Source: JAFHCF01 sp048497495
GTDB lineage: Bacteria; Pseudomonadota; Alphaproteobacteria; Rhizobiales; Ancalomicrobiaceae
NCBI GenBank assembly: GCA_048497495.1
Contig: JAFHCF010000106.1
Location: forward strand, 1 to 29,133
Direction of reading: 5' to 3'
DNA: 29,133 bases
A program made the translations under genes and the position numbers. Each line of letters begins with the position of its first letter. Positions within the stretch are counted from its first letter, which is position 1. Of this stretch, positions 14,580 through 23,572 are shown one piece after another. The notes below the pieces were generated by a model. It was not told the DNA's origin and made no database searches. It saw nothing but the letters and a program-made list of their open reading frames with translations.

Positions 14580-15980
14580 TCACTCGGCGGCGGCGCGCAC
14601 GTTGGGGGCGCGGCCGTCGCGGTCCCGCTTCAGCTCCTCGGCGACGAGGAAGGCCAGTTCGAGCGACTGGGCGGCATTGAGGCGCGGGTCGCAGGCGGTG
14701 TCGTACTGCTGCCCGAGGTCCGCCTCCTGGATCGCCACGGCGCCGCCGATGCACTCGGTGACGTTCTTGCCGGTCATCTCGAGATGGACACCACCGGCCC
14801 AGGACCCGGCCGCCCGGTGAATCTCGAAGAACGACTGGACCTCCGACAGGACCTTGTCGAAGGGGCGGGTCTTGTGACCGGTCGCCGAGGTGATGCCGTT
14901 GCCGTGCATCGGGTCGCAGGACCACACGACGTTGCGGCCCTCGCGGGTCACCGCCGCGACGAGGGCGGGCAGGTGCTTGGCGATCTTGTCGGCGCCGAAG
15001 CGGGCGATCAGCGTCAGCCGGCCCGCCTCGTTCTTCGGGTCGAGGATCTCGATCAGCCGCAGGAGGCCGTCGACGTCGAGGCTGGGGCCGACCTTGAGAC
15101 CGATCGGGTTCTCGATGCCGCGCATGTACTCGATGTGGGCGTGGTCGATCTGGCGGGTGCGGTCGCCGATCCACACCATGTGGGCGGAGGTGTCGTACCA
15201 GCCGCCCTCCACCGAGTCCTCGCGCGTCAGCGCCTCCTCGTAGGGCAGCAACAGCGCCTCGTGCGAGGTGTAGAAGTCGACGCCCTGGAGCTGCGGCACG
15301 GTCGCCGCGGTCAGGCCGCAGGCGGCCATGAAGTCGAGCGCCTCGGTGATGCGGTCGGCGACTTCCTGGAAGCGGTCGGCCACCGGGCTGTCGGTCAGGA
15401 AATCGACCATCCAGCCGTGGACGCGCTCGAGCTTGGCGTAGCCGCCATAGGCGAAGCCGCGCAGCAGGTTCAAGGTCGCCGCCGACTGGCGATAGACCAT
15501 GCGCATGCGCTGCGGATCGGGGATGCGGCTCTCCGGCGTGAAGTCGATGCCGTTGATGATGTCGCCGCGATAGGACGGCAGCTCGACGCCGTCGCGCTTC
15601 TCGACGTCGGAGGAGCGCGGCTTGGCGAACTGGCCGGCGATGCGGCCGACCTTGACCACCGGCAGGCCGGCGGAATGGGTCATCACCACCGCCATCGACA
15701 GGAAGATCTTGAAGAAGTCGCGGATCTGGTTGGCGGAATGCTCGGCGAAGCTCTCGGCGCAGTCGCCGCCCTGGAGCAGGAAAGCCTTGCGCTCGGCGAC
15801 GCGGGCGAGCTGCCGGCGCAGCGACCGCACCTCGTCGGCGATCACCAGCGGCGGCCAGGACCTGAGGTCCTCCTCGACCGTCTCGAGCAGAGCCTGATCG
15901 GCATAGGCAGGCACCTGGACGATCGGCAGTTTCCGCCAGCTCGTCGGTGACCAATCGCGCATGTCGCCGGACTTCGTCAT
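14580..15980 (-). CDS. aroG: Class II (plant-type) 3-deoxy-7-phosphoheptulonate synthase
   Basis: This 466-residue enzyme starts the shikimate pathway, condensing phosphoenolpyruvate and erythrose 4-phosphate to DAHP. It is the class II form, recognised by LLQGGDCAESFAEHSANQIRD (metal-ligand cysteine region), PVVKVGRIAGQFAKPRS, SYRGDIINGIDFT, DRTRQIDHAHIEYMRGIENPIG, VVWSCDPMHGNGI and GGVHLEMTGKNVTECIGG. Length and motifs are normal. GGAGG lies ten bases before ATG at 15980; an internal ATG at 15962 is possible, and the longer frame to 16043 is not needed. The gene is monocistronic by appearance, ending at the terminator near 14414-14453. Erythrose 4-phosphate comes from the pentose phosphate pathway, whose rpe and rpiA genes are also in this window. 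Confidence 0.95.
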   Translation of the reverse strand: MTKSGDMRDWSPTSWRKLPIVQVPAYADQALLETVEEDLRSWPPLVIADEVRSLRRQLARVAERKAFLLQGGDCAESFAEHSANQIRDFFKIFLSMAVVMTHSAGLPVVKVGRIAGQFAKPRSSDVEKRDGVELPSYRGDIINGIDFTPESRIPDPQRMRMVYRQSAATLNLLRGFAYGGYAKLERVHGWMVDFLTDSPVADRFQEVADRITEALDFMAACGLTAATVPQLQGVDFYTSHEALLLPYEEALTREDSVEGGWYDTSAHMVWIGDRTRQIDHAHIEYMRGIENPIGLKVGPSLDVDGLLRLIEILDPKNEAGRLTLIARFGADKIAKHLPALVAAVTREGRNVVWSCDPMHGNGITSATGHKTRPFDKVLSEVQSFFEIHRAAGSWAGGVHLEMTGKNVTECIGGAVAIQEADLGQQYDTACDPRLNAAQSLELAFLVAEELKRDRDGRAPNVRAAAE

Positions 15981-16457
15981 CTCGAACCATCCTCCGCCCG
16001 GCCGCGTCCGGACCGGCCGGACCTTCGCCGGGAATGAACCCACGACGACGTCTGCGCCGCGACGGCGGCGAGACGAGGCGGCGTTTATACACGCCCCCTC
16101 CCCCCTTGACCACCGCCCAAGGCGGCGCAGGGCATGGGTCTCGTCACCGGCGCGGCCGAGGCGGACCGGGCCCGGCCGCGCGTCCCAGGGTCGGCGAAAC
16201 GAGGTCGCCCGCGGACCGAAACTCCGGTCGATACGGCGATCTACGCATGGACGGCGCGCGAATCCCGCCGAATTCGGCCTTCATGGCGAGAACCGATCGC
16301 GTGAAATCGAGGAATATCTGTAGTGGATACCATATCGGCATAATTTCAGCGGGTCTAATATGTGAACCGTCGAGGGCACCATCAACGATAGTGGAGGCCG
16401 ACGGACCCGAGCACAAACACCCTGGAGAGGTGGTTTCGGGAGGCAAGGGAGGACGAA
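15981..16457. other. 477-bp divergent intergenic region between aroG and the GntR gene
   Basis: No gene is convincing here. On the aroG side a TATAAA lies near 16084-16089 (minus strand) but lacks a good -35 partner. On the regulator side the sequence becomes relatively AT-rich at about 16310-16365 and contains TAATAT at 16356-16361 as a possible -10 (plus strand) with a poor -35. TGGATACCA at 16324-16332 has TGG/CCA arms of the general kind bound by FCD-type GntR proteins. It could be an autoregulatory site, but this is weak. Confidence 0.35.
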
Positions 16458-17165
16458 ATGTTGCGCGGAGCTCAAGAGCCGACCAAGAACGACGACGACG
16501 GGACCCCGATCGTCCGGAAATCCGAGCGTGTCTATCAATGGCTGCGCGACGAGATCCTGGCCTTTCGGATGCAGCCGGGGATGTTCATCGACAAAGTGGA
16601 GATCTGCGACAAGCTGAGCGTATCGAAACAACCGGTCACGGCGGCCCTGACCCGGCTCGAGCAGGAAGGACTCGTCGAGATCTATCCGCAGCGCGGCTCC
16701 TATGTCGCCCGCCTGCGTCTCGGCGCGATGTTGGAGAGCCTGTTCATTCGCGGGGCGCTGGAATCGGCGGCGGTTCGGCGGATCTCCGGCGAGGGCAACG
16801 AAGTCCTGATCCGGGGGCTGCAGAGGAACCTCGAGGCGCAGGATCTGGCGCTGAGCGGCGAAAACCTCGGCCGCTACTACCAACTCGACCTGGAGTTTCA
16901 TTCCGCGATCGCCCGGGCGGTTCCCTATGCCCAGGTGGCGCGACAGGTCGACATCGGCCTGGCGGCGGTCAAGCGCTGCCACGAGCTGTTCAGGCCCGAC
17001 GGGCGGTCGCTGAAGGAGTCCTACGAGCGCCATCGCCGTATCGTCACGGCGATGGCCGAGAGTGACGGGGCGGCGGCATCCGCCGAGATGGACGCCCATG
17101 TCGCCGACTACGCTGAAATGTTGAAGGCCTTCGCGGCGGCGAGACCGGAGCTCTTCGTCGGCTGA
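16458..17165 (+). CDS. GntR family transcriptional regulator with FCD domain
   Basis: This 235-residue regulator has an N-terminal winged helix-turn-helix (about 20-85: VYQWLRDEILAFRMQPG, then KLSVSKQPVTAALTRLEQEGLVEIYPQRGSYVA) and a C-terminal FCD helical bundle (about 95-220). The expected metal/ligand residues are present: D144 and H148 (LDLEFHSAIA), H192 (YERHRRIV) and H214 (MDAHVADY). FCD regulators sense small organic acids or sugars acids; no adjacent catabolic operon reveals the ligand. GGGAGG lies upstream of ATG at 16458. It is an isolated gene between divergent aroG and convergent fhs, closed by a strong terminator. Confidence 0.92.
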   Translation: MLRGAQEPTKNDDDGTPIVRKSERVYQWLRDEILAFRMQPGMFIDKVEICDKLSVSKQPVTAALTRLEQEGLVEIYPQRGSYVARLRLGAMLESLFIRGALESAAVRRISGEGNEVLIRGLQRNLEAQDLALSGENLGRYYQLDLEFHSAIARAVPYAQVARQVDIGLAAVKRCHELFRPDGRSLKESYERHRRIVTAMAESDGAAASAEMDAHVADYAEMLKAFAAARPELFVG

Positions 17166-17210
17166 CCCGAGGCGAGAGCCTCGTCCGACGATCCCCCTCT
17201 CCAGACGACC

Positions 17211-17247
17211 GAGACCCGCCACCGACCGTGGCGGGTCTCCGGTTTTT
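17211..17247 (+). terminator. Rho-independent terminator of the GntR gene
   Basis: A perfect 12-bp GC-rich stem (GAGACCCGCCAC at 17211-17222 with GTGGCGGGTCTC at 17228-17239) has a 5-nt loop. It is followed by CGG and five T residues (17243-17247). It ends transcription 46-82 nt after the GntR stop, just before the convergent fhs stop at 17253. Confidence 0.92.
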
Positions 17248-17252
17248 GGCCC

Positions 17253-18926
17253 TCAGAAGAGACCCACCGTCTCGCCGTCGTCGCCGATGCGGATCTGCTC
17301 GGCTGCCGGGTGGCGCGGCAGGCCGGGCATGGTCATGACGTCGCCGCAGATCGCCACGACGAAGCCGGCGCCGGCGGAGAGCCGGACCTCGCGCACGCCG
17401 ACCCGGTGGCCCTCCGGCGCGCCGAGCTTGGCGGGGTCGGTGGAGAAGGAATACTGCGTCTTGGCCATGCAGACCGGCAGCGATCCGTGGCCGGCCGCTT
17501 CCCATTCGTCGAGGAGCTCGCGGACGCGCGGGGCGAATTCCACCGAGCCCGCGCCATAGATGTCCTGGGCGACGGTGCGGATCTTGTCGGCGAGCGGCAC
17601 GCCGTCGGCGTAGAGGGTGCGGAAGCGGGCGCCGGCGTCGGGCCGGTCGACCAGCCTGGCCACGGCTTGCGCGAGAGCCACCGCGCCGGCGCCGCCCTCG
17701 GCCCAATGGCGGCAGAGGTGGGCTTCCACCCCTTGGGCGCCGCAGTGATCGATCAGTAGGGCGGTCTCCGCATCCGTGTCGGTGTCGAAGTGGTTGACCG
17801 CCACCACCACGGCGACGCCGAAGCGCTTGAGATTGGCGAGGTGGCGATCGAGATTGGCGAAGCCGCGTTTCAGGGCGGCGAGATCCTCGTGGCCGAGATC
17901 GCGGCGGGCGACGCCACCGTGCATCTTCAAGGCCCGAACCGTCGCCACCAGCACCACCGCCGAGGGCGCGAGGCCGCCCTGGCGGCATTTGATGTCGAAG
18001 AACTTCTCCGCCCCGAGATCGGCGCCGAAACCGGCTTCGGTCACGACGATGTCGGCGAGCGCCAGCGCCGTGCGGGTGGCGATCAACGAATTGCAGCCAT
18101 GGGCGATGTTGGCGAAGGGGCCGCCATGGACGAAGGCCGGCGTGCCCTCGAGCGTCTGCACCAGATTGGGGGCGAAGGCGTCCTTGAGCAGCACCGTCAT
18201 CGCCCCGGCGGCCTTCAGATCGGCCGCCGTCACCGGCGCCTTGTCGCGGGTCTGGGCCACCACGATGGCGCCGAGCCGGCGCTCGAGATCGGCGAGATCC
18301 GACGCCAGACAGAAGATCGCCATCACTTCCGAGGCGACGGTGATGTCGAAGCCGTCCTCGCGCGGGAAGCCGTTGGCGACGCCGCCGAGCGAGGTGACGA
18401 TCTGGCGAAGCGCCCGATCGTTCATGTCGAGGGCGCGGCGCCAGAAGATGCGGCGCAGGTCGATGCCGAGCTCGTTGCCCCAATAGAGGTGGTTGTCGAG
18501 CATCGCCGAGAGGAGATTGTTGGCGGCACCGATGGCGTGGAAGTCGCCGGTGAAATGGAGGTTGATCGCCTCCATCGGCGCGACCTGCGCCATGCCGCCG
18601 CCGGCAGCCCCCCCCTTCATGCCGAAACAGGGGCCGAGCGAGGGTTCGCGCAGCGCCACCGCGACGCGGCGACCGATCCGCGCCAGTCCGTCGCCGAGGC
18701 CGACGGTGGTCGTCGTCTTGCCCTCGCCGGCGGGCGTCGGCGAGATCGCGGTGACCAGCACCAGCTTGGCCTTCGCGCCGCCGGCGCCGGCGAGCTTCTC
18801 GGGATGGACCTTGGCGATGTGCCGGCCGAAGGGGGAGAGCACGTCCTCGGGGATGCCGAGCTTGGCGGCGATCTCGACGATCGGCGCGAGATCGGCGGCG
18901 CGGGCGATTTCGATGTCGGACTTCAA
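17253..18926 (-). CDS. fhs: Formate--tetrahydrofolate ligase
   Basis: This 557-residue enzyme joins formate to tetrahydrofolate with ATP, giving 10-formyl-THF. Motifs include the P-loop SPTPAGEGKTTT (about 62-73), LREPSLGPCFGMKGGAAGGG, NLHFTGDFHAIGAANNLL, FGADLGAEKFFDIKCR, and the C-terminal AICGDVMTMPGLPRHPAAEQI. Length is normal. The start is TTG at 18926 (KSDIEIARAADL), with GGGAG about eight bases upstream; no in-frame ATG gives a better N-terminus. It lies 114 bp downstream of fghA on the same strand, so the formate released by FghA could feed it directly. A degenerate copy of the frmR operator palindrome lies 35-50 bp before its start. Confidence 0.95.
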   Translation of the reverse strand: MKSDIEIARAADLAPIVEIAAKLGIPEDVLSPFGRHIAKVHPEKLAGAGGAKAKLVLVTAISPTPAGEGKTTTTVGLGDGLARIGRRVAVALREPSLGPCFGMKGGAAGGGMAQVAPMEAINLHFTGDFHAIGAANNLLSAMLDNHLYWGNELGIDLRRIFWRRALDMNDRALRQIVTSLGGVANGFPREDGFDITVASEVMAIFCLASDLADLERRLGAIVVAQTRDKAPVTAADLKAAGAMTVLLKDAFAPNLVQTLEGTPAFVHGGPFANIAHGCNSLIATRTALALADIVVTEAGFGADLGAEKFFDIKCRQGGLAPSAVVLVATVRALKMHGGVARRDLGHEDLAALKRGFANLDRHLANLKRFGVAVVVAVNHFDTDTDAETALLIDHCGAQGVEAHLCRHWAEGGAGAVALAQAVARLVDRPDAGARFRTLYADGVPLADKIRTVAQDIYGAGSVEFAPRVRELLDEWEAAGHGSLPVCMAKTQYSFSTDPAKLGAPEGHRVGVREVRLSAGAGFVVAICGDVMTMPGLPRHPAAEQIRIGDDGETVGLF

Positions 18927-18960
18927 GACGCGGTCTCCCGATTTCCCCGGACGATCACAG

Positions 18961-18976
18961 CGACTACCCCGAGTAT
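18961..18976 (-). promoter_or_regulatory. Candidate second FrmR operator upstream of fhs
   Basis: The minus strand reads ATACTCGGGGTAGTCG. It matches 12 of 16 positions of the palindrome before frmR (21631-21646), including the identical 5' half ATACTCG and the same TACT-N6-AGT spacing with a central G-tract. It lies 35-50 bp before the fhs TTG start. The right half is imperfect, so affinity would be lower. Function is inferred from similarity. Confidence 0.4.
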
Positions 18977-19040
18977 GGACGGAAGGAAAGCGCCGCCGCC
19001 GTCCCGACGGCGACGTGAACGCGCCCGGATGCGCCGCGCC

Positions 19041-19883
19041 TCACCCCAGCCGCTCGGCGTGCCAACGCAGGTGGTCGGCGATGAAGCTCGAGATGAAGAA
19101 ATAGGAGTGGTCGTAGCCGTCCTGGCGGCGCAGCGTCAACGGCATCCTCGCCTTGTCGCAGGCCGCCTCCAGCAGCTCCGGCTTCAGTTGGCTGGCGAGG
19201 AAGCCGTCGGCGGTGCCCTGGTCGACCAGGAGGCCGGGGAGACGCGCCCCGTCCTCGATCAGCGCGCAGGCGTCATAGGTGCGCCACATCGCCCTGTCGG
19301 GACCGAGATAGCCGGTCAGTGCCTTCTCGCCCCAAGGACAGTTCATCGGCGACACGATCGGGGCGAAGGCGGAGACCGAGGCGAAGCGGGAGGGCTCGCG
19401 CAGCGCGAGAGTCAGCGCGCCGTGGCCGCCCATCGAGTGGCCCATGATGCCCTGGCGCATCATGTCGACCGGCAGTTCGCGACCGACCAGCGCCGGCAAT
19501 TCGTGCTCGAGATAGGAGCGCATGCGGTAGTTCGTCGCCCAGGGCGCTTCGGTCGCATCGACGTAGAAGCCGGCGCCGAGGCCGAAGTCGTAAGATCCCG
19601 CCGGATCGTCGGGCACGCCGGGCCCACGTGGGCTCGTGTCGGGGGCGATCAGCATCAGCCCGCGCTCCGCCGCCACCCGCTGTGCCCCGGCCTTCACGGT
19701 GAAGTTCTCCTCCGTGCAGGTGAGGCCTGAGAGGAACCACACCACCGGCACCGGCCCGCGCTCGGCATGCGGCGGGGTGAAGACCGAGAAGCGCATCTCG
19801 GTGCCGGTCTCGGTGGAAGCATGCTTATAGGTCGCTTGGGTGCCACCGAAGCAGCGTGAGGAGGAGACGGGAACGAGAGTCAT
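19041..19883 (-). CDS. fghA: S-formylglutathione hydrolase
   Basis: This 280-residue alpha/beta hydrolase (esterase D family) cleaves S-formylglutathione to formate and glutathione, the second step of glutathione-dependent formaldehyde oxidation. The catalytic serine S150 sits in GHSMGGHG. The triad partners are D226 (DQGTADGFL) and H259 (DGYDHSYFF). VVWFLSGLTCTEENF, MLIAPDTSPRG and GAGFYVDAT are family hallmarks. GAGG six bases before ATG at 19883 fixes the start. It lies downstream of adhC, but a 247-bp gap with a palindromic element separates them, so expression may be partly uncoupled. The fhs gene follows. Confidence 0.95.
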   Translation of the reverse strand: MTLVPVSSSRCFGGTQATYKHASTETGTEMRFSVFTPPHAERGPVPVVWFLSGLTCTEENFTVKAGAQRVAAERGLMLIAPDTSPRGPGVPDDPAGSYDFGLGAGFYVDATEAPWATNYRMRSYLEHELPALVGRELPVDMMRQGIMGHSMGGHGALTLALREPSRFASVSAFAPIVSPMNCPWGEKALTGYLGPDRAMWRTYDACALIEDGARLPGLLVDQGTADGFLASQLKPELLEAACDKARMPLTLRRQDGYDHSYFFISSFIADHLRWHAERLG

Positions 19884-19943
19884 GGGGAACCTCGGAGAGT
19901 GCCGCGAGGCACGGGGGGCGAGAGACGAAGGCGGTGGCATCCG

Positions 19944-20061
19944 GTCCTCTCCCCCCTCGAGGGGGAGAGACAGAGAGGGGGGCTCGGAGGCTCCACGTGC
20001 TCGGAGTTCGAGGAAGCGTCTCCCCCCCTCCCTGTCCCTCCCCCTCCAGGGGGGAGGGGAC
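19944..20061. repeat. 118-bp palindromic intergenic element
   Basis: Two 39-bp arms (19944-19982 and 20023-20061) are inverted copies of each other with only four mismatches, around a 40-bp centre. Each arm itself contains a smaller hairpin (a CTCCCCC / GGGGGAG stem around a CTCGAG- or CTGGAG-type centre), so the whole can fold as a cruciform or a long stem with side hairpins. Three of the four mismatches become T-G pairs in the minus-strand reading, where adhC and fghA are transcribed. It has no coding frame. It is probably a dispersed intergenic repeat that could stabilise or process the adhC-fghA mRNA. Confidence 0.7.
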
Positions 20062-20130
20062 GCCAGCCGGGAGGGCGACGTTCCCCATGTGCTCGTCACG
20101 GAGGAGAGCGTTCTCCTCACGAAAGACCGA

Positions 20131-21258
<1,128 letters not shown>

Positions 21259-21296
21259 GGATGTCTCTCCTCCCCCTCGGGTTCCGGTGCCCGGAG

Positions 21297-21581
21297 CTAT
21301 TTCAGATAGGTGCGCAGGATGCGCATGGTGTCGTCGAAATCGGCCTCGGCGACCGAGACGGCCTCGGCCGTCGAACGATCGCGGGCGAGGTCGTCGCGCA
21401 GATGACTTTCCAGGATCTCGGCCATCAGCCCGCCGGCGGCGCCGCGCAGGGCGGCGATCTGCTGCAGCAGGACGCGGCATTCGGTGCCCGCCTCGATGGC
21501 GCGCTCCAGCGCCTCGGCCTGGCCCTTGATGCGGCGCAGGCGCGTCAGAGCGCGCTTCTTGTCCTCGGGCGTATGGGGCAT
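21297..21581 (-). CDS. frmR: Formaldehyde-responsive repressor FrmR (CsoR/RcnR family)
   Basis: This 94-residue helical repressor is of the CsoR/RcnR family. It starts MPHTPEDKKRALTRLRRIKGQAEALERAIE, and P2, C35 and H60 occupy the key FrmR positions. In E. coli FrmR, formaldehyde crosslinks the N-terminal proline to Cys35 of a neighbouring subunit and releases DNA. The immediate downstream frmA supports the FrmR assignment over a copper or nickel sensor. GGAGGG lies three bases before the ATG. A palindromic candidate operator and a TTGACA promoter box lie directly upstream, so autoregulation of the frmRA operon is likely. Confidence 0.93.
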   Translation of the reverse strand: MPHTPEDKKRALTRLRRIKGQAEALERAIEAGTECRVLLQQIAALRGAAGGLMAEILESHLRDDLARDRSTAEAVSVAEADFDDTMRILRTYLK

Positions 21582-21601
21582 CGACCCTCCAGGACAGCGA
21601 G

Positions 21602-21629
21602 GCTATCGAGCCCCCTACCGATCTGTCAA
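21602..21629 (-). promoter_or_regulatory. Promoter of frmR-frmA
   Basis: A consensus -35 box TTGACA (21624-21629, minus strand) is followed after 16 bp by GATAGC (21602-21607), a modest -10. Transcription would start about 12-15 bp before the frmR ATG. The -35 box is one base from the palindrome at 21631-21646, so a repressor bound there would block polymerase. Confidence 0.6.
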
Positions 21630-21630
21630 C

Positions 21631-21646
21631 ATACTCGTGGGAGTAT
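21631..21646. promoter_or_regulatory. Candidate FrmR operator
   Basis: ATACTC-GTGG-GAGTAT is a perfect 6-4-6 inverted repeat abutting the frmR -35 box. In the TACT-N6-AGTA view (TACT CGTGGG AGTA) it resembles the TACT / G-tract / AGTA operators known for RcnR and FrmR relatives. Position, symmetry and neighbouring gene all support FrmR binding. A degenerate copy is present before fhs. The site is also about 120 bp upstream of the divergent rpe. Confidence 0.65.
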
Positions 21647-21768
21647 CCGCACGAGCGGCGGTGTGGCGGGGTACCACGGCGCCGACGGATTGACTCCACC
21701 CCCGGCGAAGGGCTTCGTGGCGGTCGAGATCCGCCGCCTGCCCGTCCCACAAACAGAGGCGTCCGCCC

Positions 21769-22464
21769 ATGTCCACACCCCTCCCCGCCGTCATCGCTCC
21801 GTCGATCCTCTCCGCCGACTTCGCCCGCCTCGGCGAGGAGGTGACGAACGTGCTCGCCGCCGGAGCCGACTGGATCCATTTCGACGTGATGGACAACCAC
21901 TACGTCCCCAATCTCACCATCGGCCCGTTGGTGCTCTCCGCCATCCGGGGGCTGACCAAGGCGCCGATCGACGTCCATCTGATGGTCGAGCCGGTCGACC
22001 GGATGATCGAGATGTTCTGCGACGTCGGCGCCGACATCGTCACCTTCCATCCGGAGGCGAGCGGCCATGTCGACCGCTCGCTCGACCTGATCCGGAAAAA
22101 GGGCGCCAAGGCCGGGCTGGTGCTCAACCCGGCGACACCGCTCTCGGTGCTCGACTGGGTGATGGATCGGGTCGACGTCATCCTGCTGATGTCGGTCAAC
22201 CCCGGTTTCGGCGGTCAGTCCTTCATCCCCCACGTGCTCGACAAGGCGCGGGCGGTGAAGGAGCGGATCGACGCCTCAGGCCGGGCGATCCGGCTGGAGA
22301 TCGACGGCGGGGTCAAGGTCGACAACATCGGATCGATCGCGGCGGCCGGCGTCGACGCCTTCGTCGCCGGCTCGGCGATCTTCGGCAAGCCCGACTACGC
22401 CGGCATCATCGCCGCCATGCGCGCCGAGATCGCCCGCGGGCGCGGCGAGACCGTCGAGGTGTGA
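21769..22464 (+). CDS. rpe: Ribulose-phosphate 3-epimerase
   Basis: This 231-residue TIM-barrel enzyme interconverts ribulose 5-phosphate and xylulose 5-phosphate in the pentose phosphate pathway. Visible features are APSILSADFARL (S12, D16), WIHFDVMDNHYVPNLTIGP (H37, D39), IDVHLMVEP (H70), LMSVNPGFGGQSF, and LEIDGGVKVDNI with the second catalytic aspartate. Length and motifs are complete. GAGG lies nine bases before ATG at 21769. It diverges from frmR, sharing the 187-bp intergenic region. No hexulose phosphate synthase is visible, so a direct ribulose-monophosphate link to formaldehyde is not supported. Confidence 0.96.
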   Translation: MSTPLPAVIAPSILSADFARLGEEVTNVLAAGADWIHFDVMDNHYVPNLTIGPLVLSAIRGLTKAPIDVHLMVEPVDRMIEMFCDVGADIVTFHPEASGHVDRSLDLIRKKGAKAGLVLNPATPLSVLDWVMDRVDVILLMSVNPGFGGQSFIPHVLDKARAVKERIDASGRAIRLEIDGGVKVDNIGSIAAAGVDAFVAGSAIFGKPDYAGIIAAMRAEIARGRGETVEV

Positions 22465-22487
22465 TCGCCGCGCCCCGGCCCGCGAGG

Positions 22488-22511
22488 CCCGTGACGGGGA
22501 ACCGTCGCGGG
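22488..22511. terminator. Hairpin between convergent rpe and pilin genes
   Basis: CCCGTGACGG (22488-22497) pairs with CCGTCGCGGG (22502-22511): a 10-bp stem with one T-G wobble and a GGAA tetraloop. It lies in the 55-bp gap between the rpe stop and the pilin stop. No T-run follows on either side, so it is at best a factor-assisted or bidirectional transcript end. Confidence 0.45.
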
Positions 22512-22519
22512 CGGGTTCG

Positions 22520-22687
22520 TCACTTCACCGAAGACGCCAGATTGGTGTAGGTGCTGCCGGCATTGGTGCCGAGCAAGGTCACGCCACCGATGATCGCCGT
22601 CACCACCAGCGCCGCCAGAAGGCCGTACTCCAGTGCCGTGGCGCCGCTGTCGTCCTCGACAAATCGCTTCTTCAATCGTCTGAACAT
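22520..22687 (-). CDS. Flp family type IVb pilin
   Basis: This 55-residue prepilin has a short basic leader MFRRLKKRFVEDDSG, the cleavage site G15/A16, glutamate at mature position 5 (ATALEYGLL) and a long hydrophobic helix (about 22-44). This is the Flp/Tad pilin pattern; a prepilin peptidase would cut after G15. A GAGGAG ribosome-binding site seven bases before ATG at 22687 fixes the start and excludes the longer frame to 22765. No tad/cpa assembly genes are in the window, so it is a stand-alone pilin that would rely on machinery encoded elsewhere. A strong hairpin lies about 58 bp upstream. Confidence 0.9.
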   Translation of the reverse strand: MFRRLKKRFVEDDSGATALEYGLLAALVVTAIIGGVTLLGTNAGSTYTNLASSVK

Positions 22688-22744
22688 CGCAAGTCTCCTC
22701 TCATACCTACGGCCCGGGATCCCGACGCATCGGGTCATTGAAGA

Positions 22745-22779
22745 AATGCCGAAGGCCATTTTCAATGCCCTTCGGCATT
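22745..22779 (-). terminator. Strong hairpin between gph and the pilin gene
   Basis: AATGCCGAAGG (22745-22755) pairs perfectly with CCTTCGGCATT (22769-22779). After a C-C mismatch the stem continues four more pairs (CATT/AATG) around a TTC loop. On the minus strand the stem ends in a short T-rich run (TTTCTTC). It could terminate the gph transcript, whose stop is 113 nt upstream, or act in the pilin 5' leader. Confidence 0.55.
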
Positions 22780-22891
22780 ACACGGTGCGGTAAGATTTGA
22801 TGACTCGGGATTTAACTTGGCGTGAAGGAATATTATTGAGAAATCGGGTTCGAGGTCTCCGACTCCTCGGGGAGGTGACGTCAACTCGACG

Positions 22892-23572
22892 TCAACCCTG
22901 TCGCCGGCCCTCGATGCCGGCGACCGCGTCCCACAGGGCGTCGAAGTGGTCGATCACCGCGTCGGGGTCGAAGCTCGCGATCGGCGCGTCGGTATAGCCG
23001 AAGGTGACGCCGACCACCGGAACGCCGGCGTTCCTCGCCGCGTTCACGTCGGTGGCGCTGTCGCCCACCATGACGGCGCGGGCGGGGTCGCCGCCGGCCC
23101 GCGCGATGGTGCCGAGCAGATGGCCGGCATCGGGCTTGCGGGTGGGGAAGGTGTCGCCGCCGCAGATCGCGGCGAAGCGCGAGGTCAGAGCCAGTTCGTC
23201 GAGCAGGCGGCGCGACAGGCCCTCGAGCTTGTTGGTGCACACCGCCAGCCGCCAACCGGCCGCGGCGAACCGGTCGAGCGCTTCGACCACACCGGGGAAG
23301 GGTCGGCTCTCGGCGGCGATGTCGGCCGCGTAGAGGGGGATGAAGTCGGCGAAGAGGCGATCGAGCGTGGCGGTGTCGAGCGAGGCGTCGTTGAGCCGGA
23401 AGCCGCGTTCGATCATCGCGCGGGCGCCCGCGCCGAGCAGGGCGCCGGCGTCGTCGCGGGTCATCGGCCGCAGGCCCTCGCCGGTCAGCACTCGGTTCAG
23501 GGTGGCGATCAGATCGCCGGCGGTGTCGACGAGCGTGCCGTCGAGGTCGAGGACGAGAAGCGGGGCGGTCAT
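22892..23572 (-). CDS. gph: Phosphoglycolate phosphatase (HAD superfamily)
   Basis: This 226-residue HAD hydrolase most resembles Gph, which removes phosphate from 2-phosphoglycolate. The four HAD motifs are present: LVLDLDGTLVDT (D9 nucleophile, D11), AVCTNK, the RKPD lysine loop, and VMVGDSATDVNAARNAG. A helical cap domain occupies about residues 16-80. The set GDSxTD with a C-terminal GVTFGYTD is usual for Gph in this class, but related HAD phosphatases act on other small phosphates. A GACGTCAAC nonamer is duplicated at the 3' end (22877-22896). The gene lies upstream of the pilin gene on the same strand and diverges from rpiA. Confidence 0.88.
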   Translation of the reverse strand: MTAPLLVLDLDGTLVDTAGDLIATLNRVLTGEGLRPMTRDDAGALLGAGARAMIERGFRLNDASLDTATLDRLFADFIPLYAADIAAESRPFPGVVEALDRFAAAGWRLAVCTNKLEGLSRRLLDELALTSRFAAICGGDTFPTRKPDAGHLLGTIARAGGDPARAVMVGDSATDVNAARNAGVPVVGVTFGYTDAPIASFDPDAVIDHFDALWDAVAGIEGRRQG

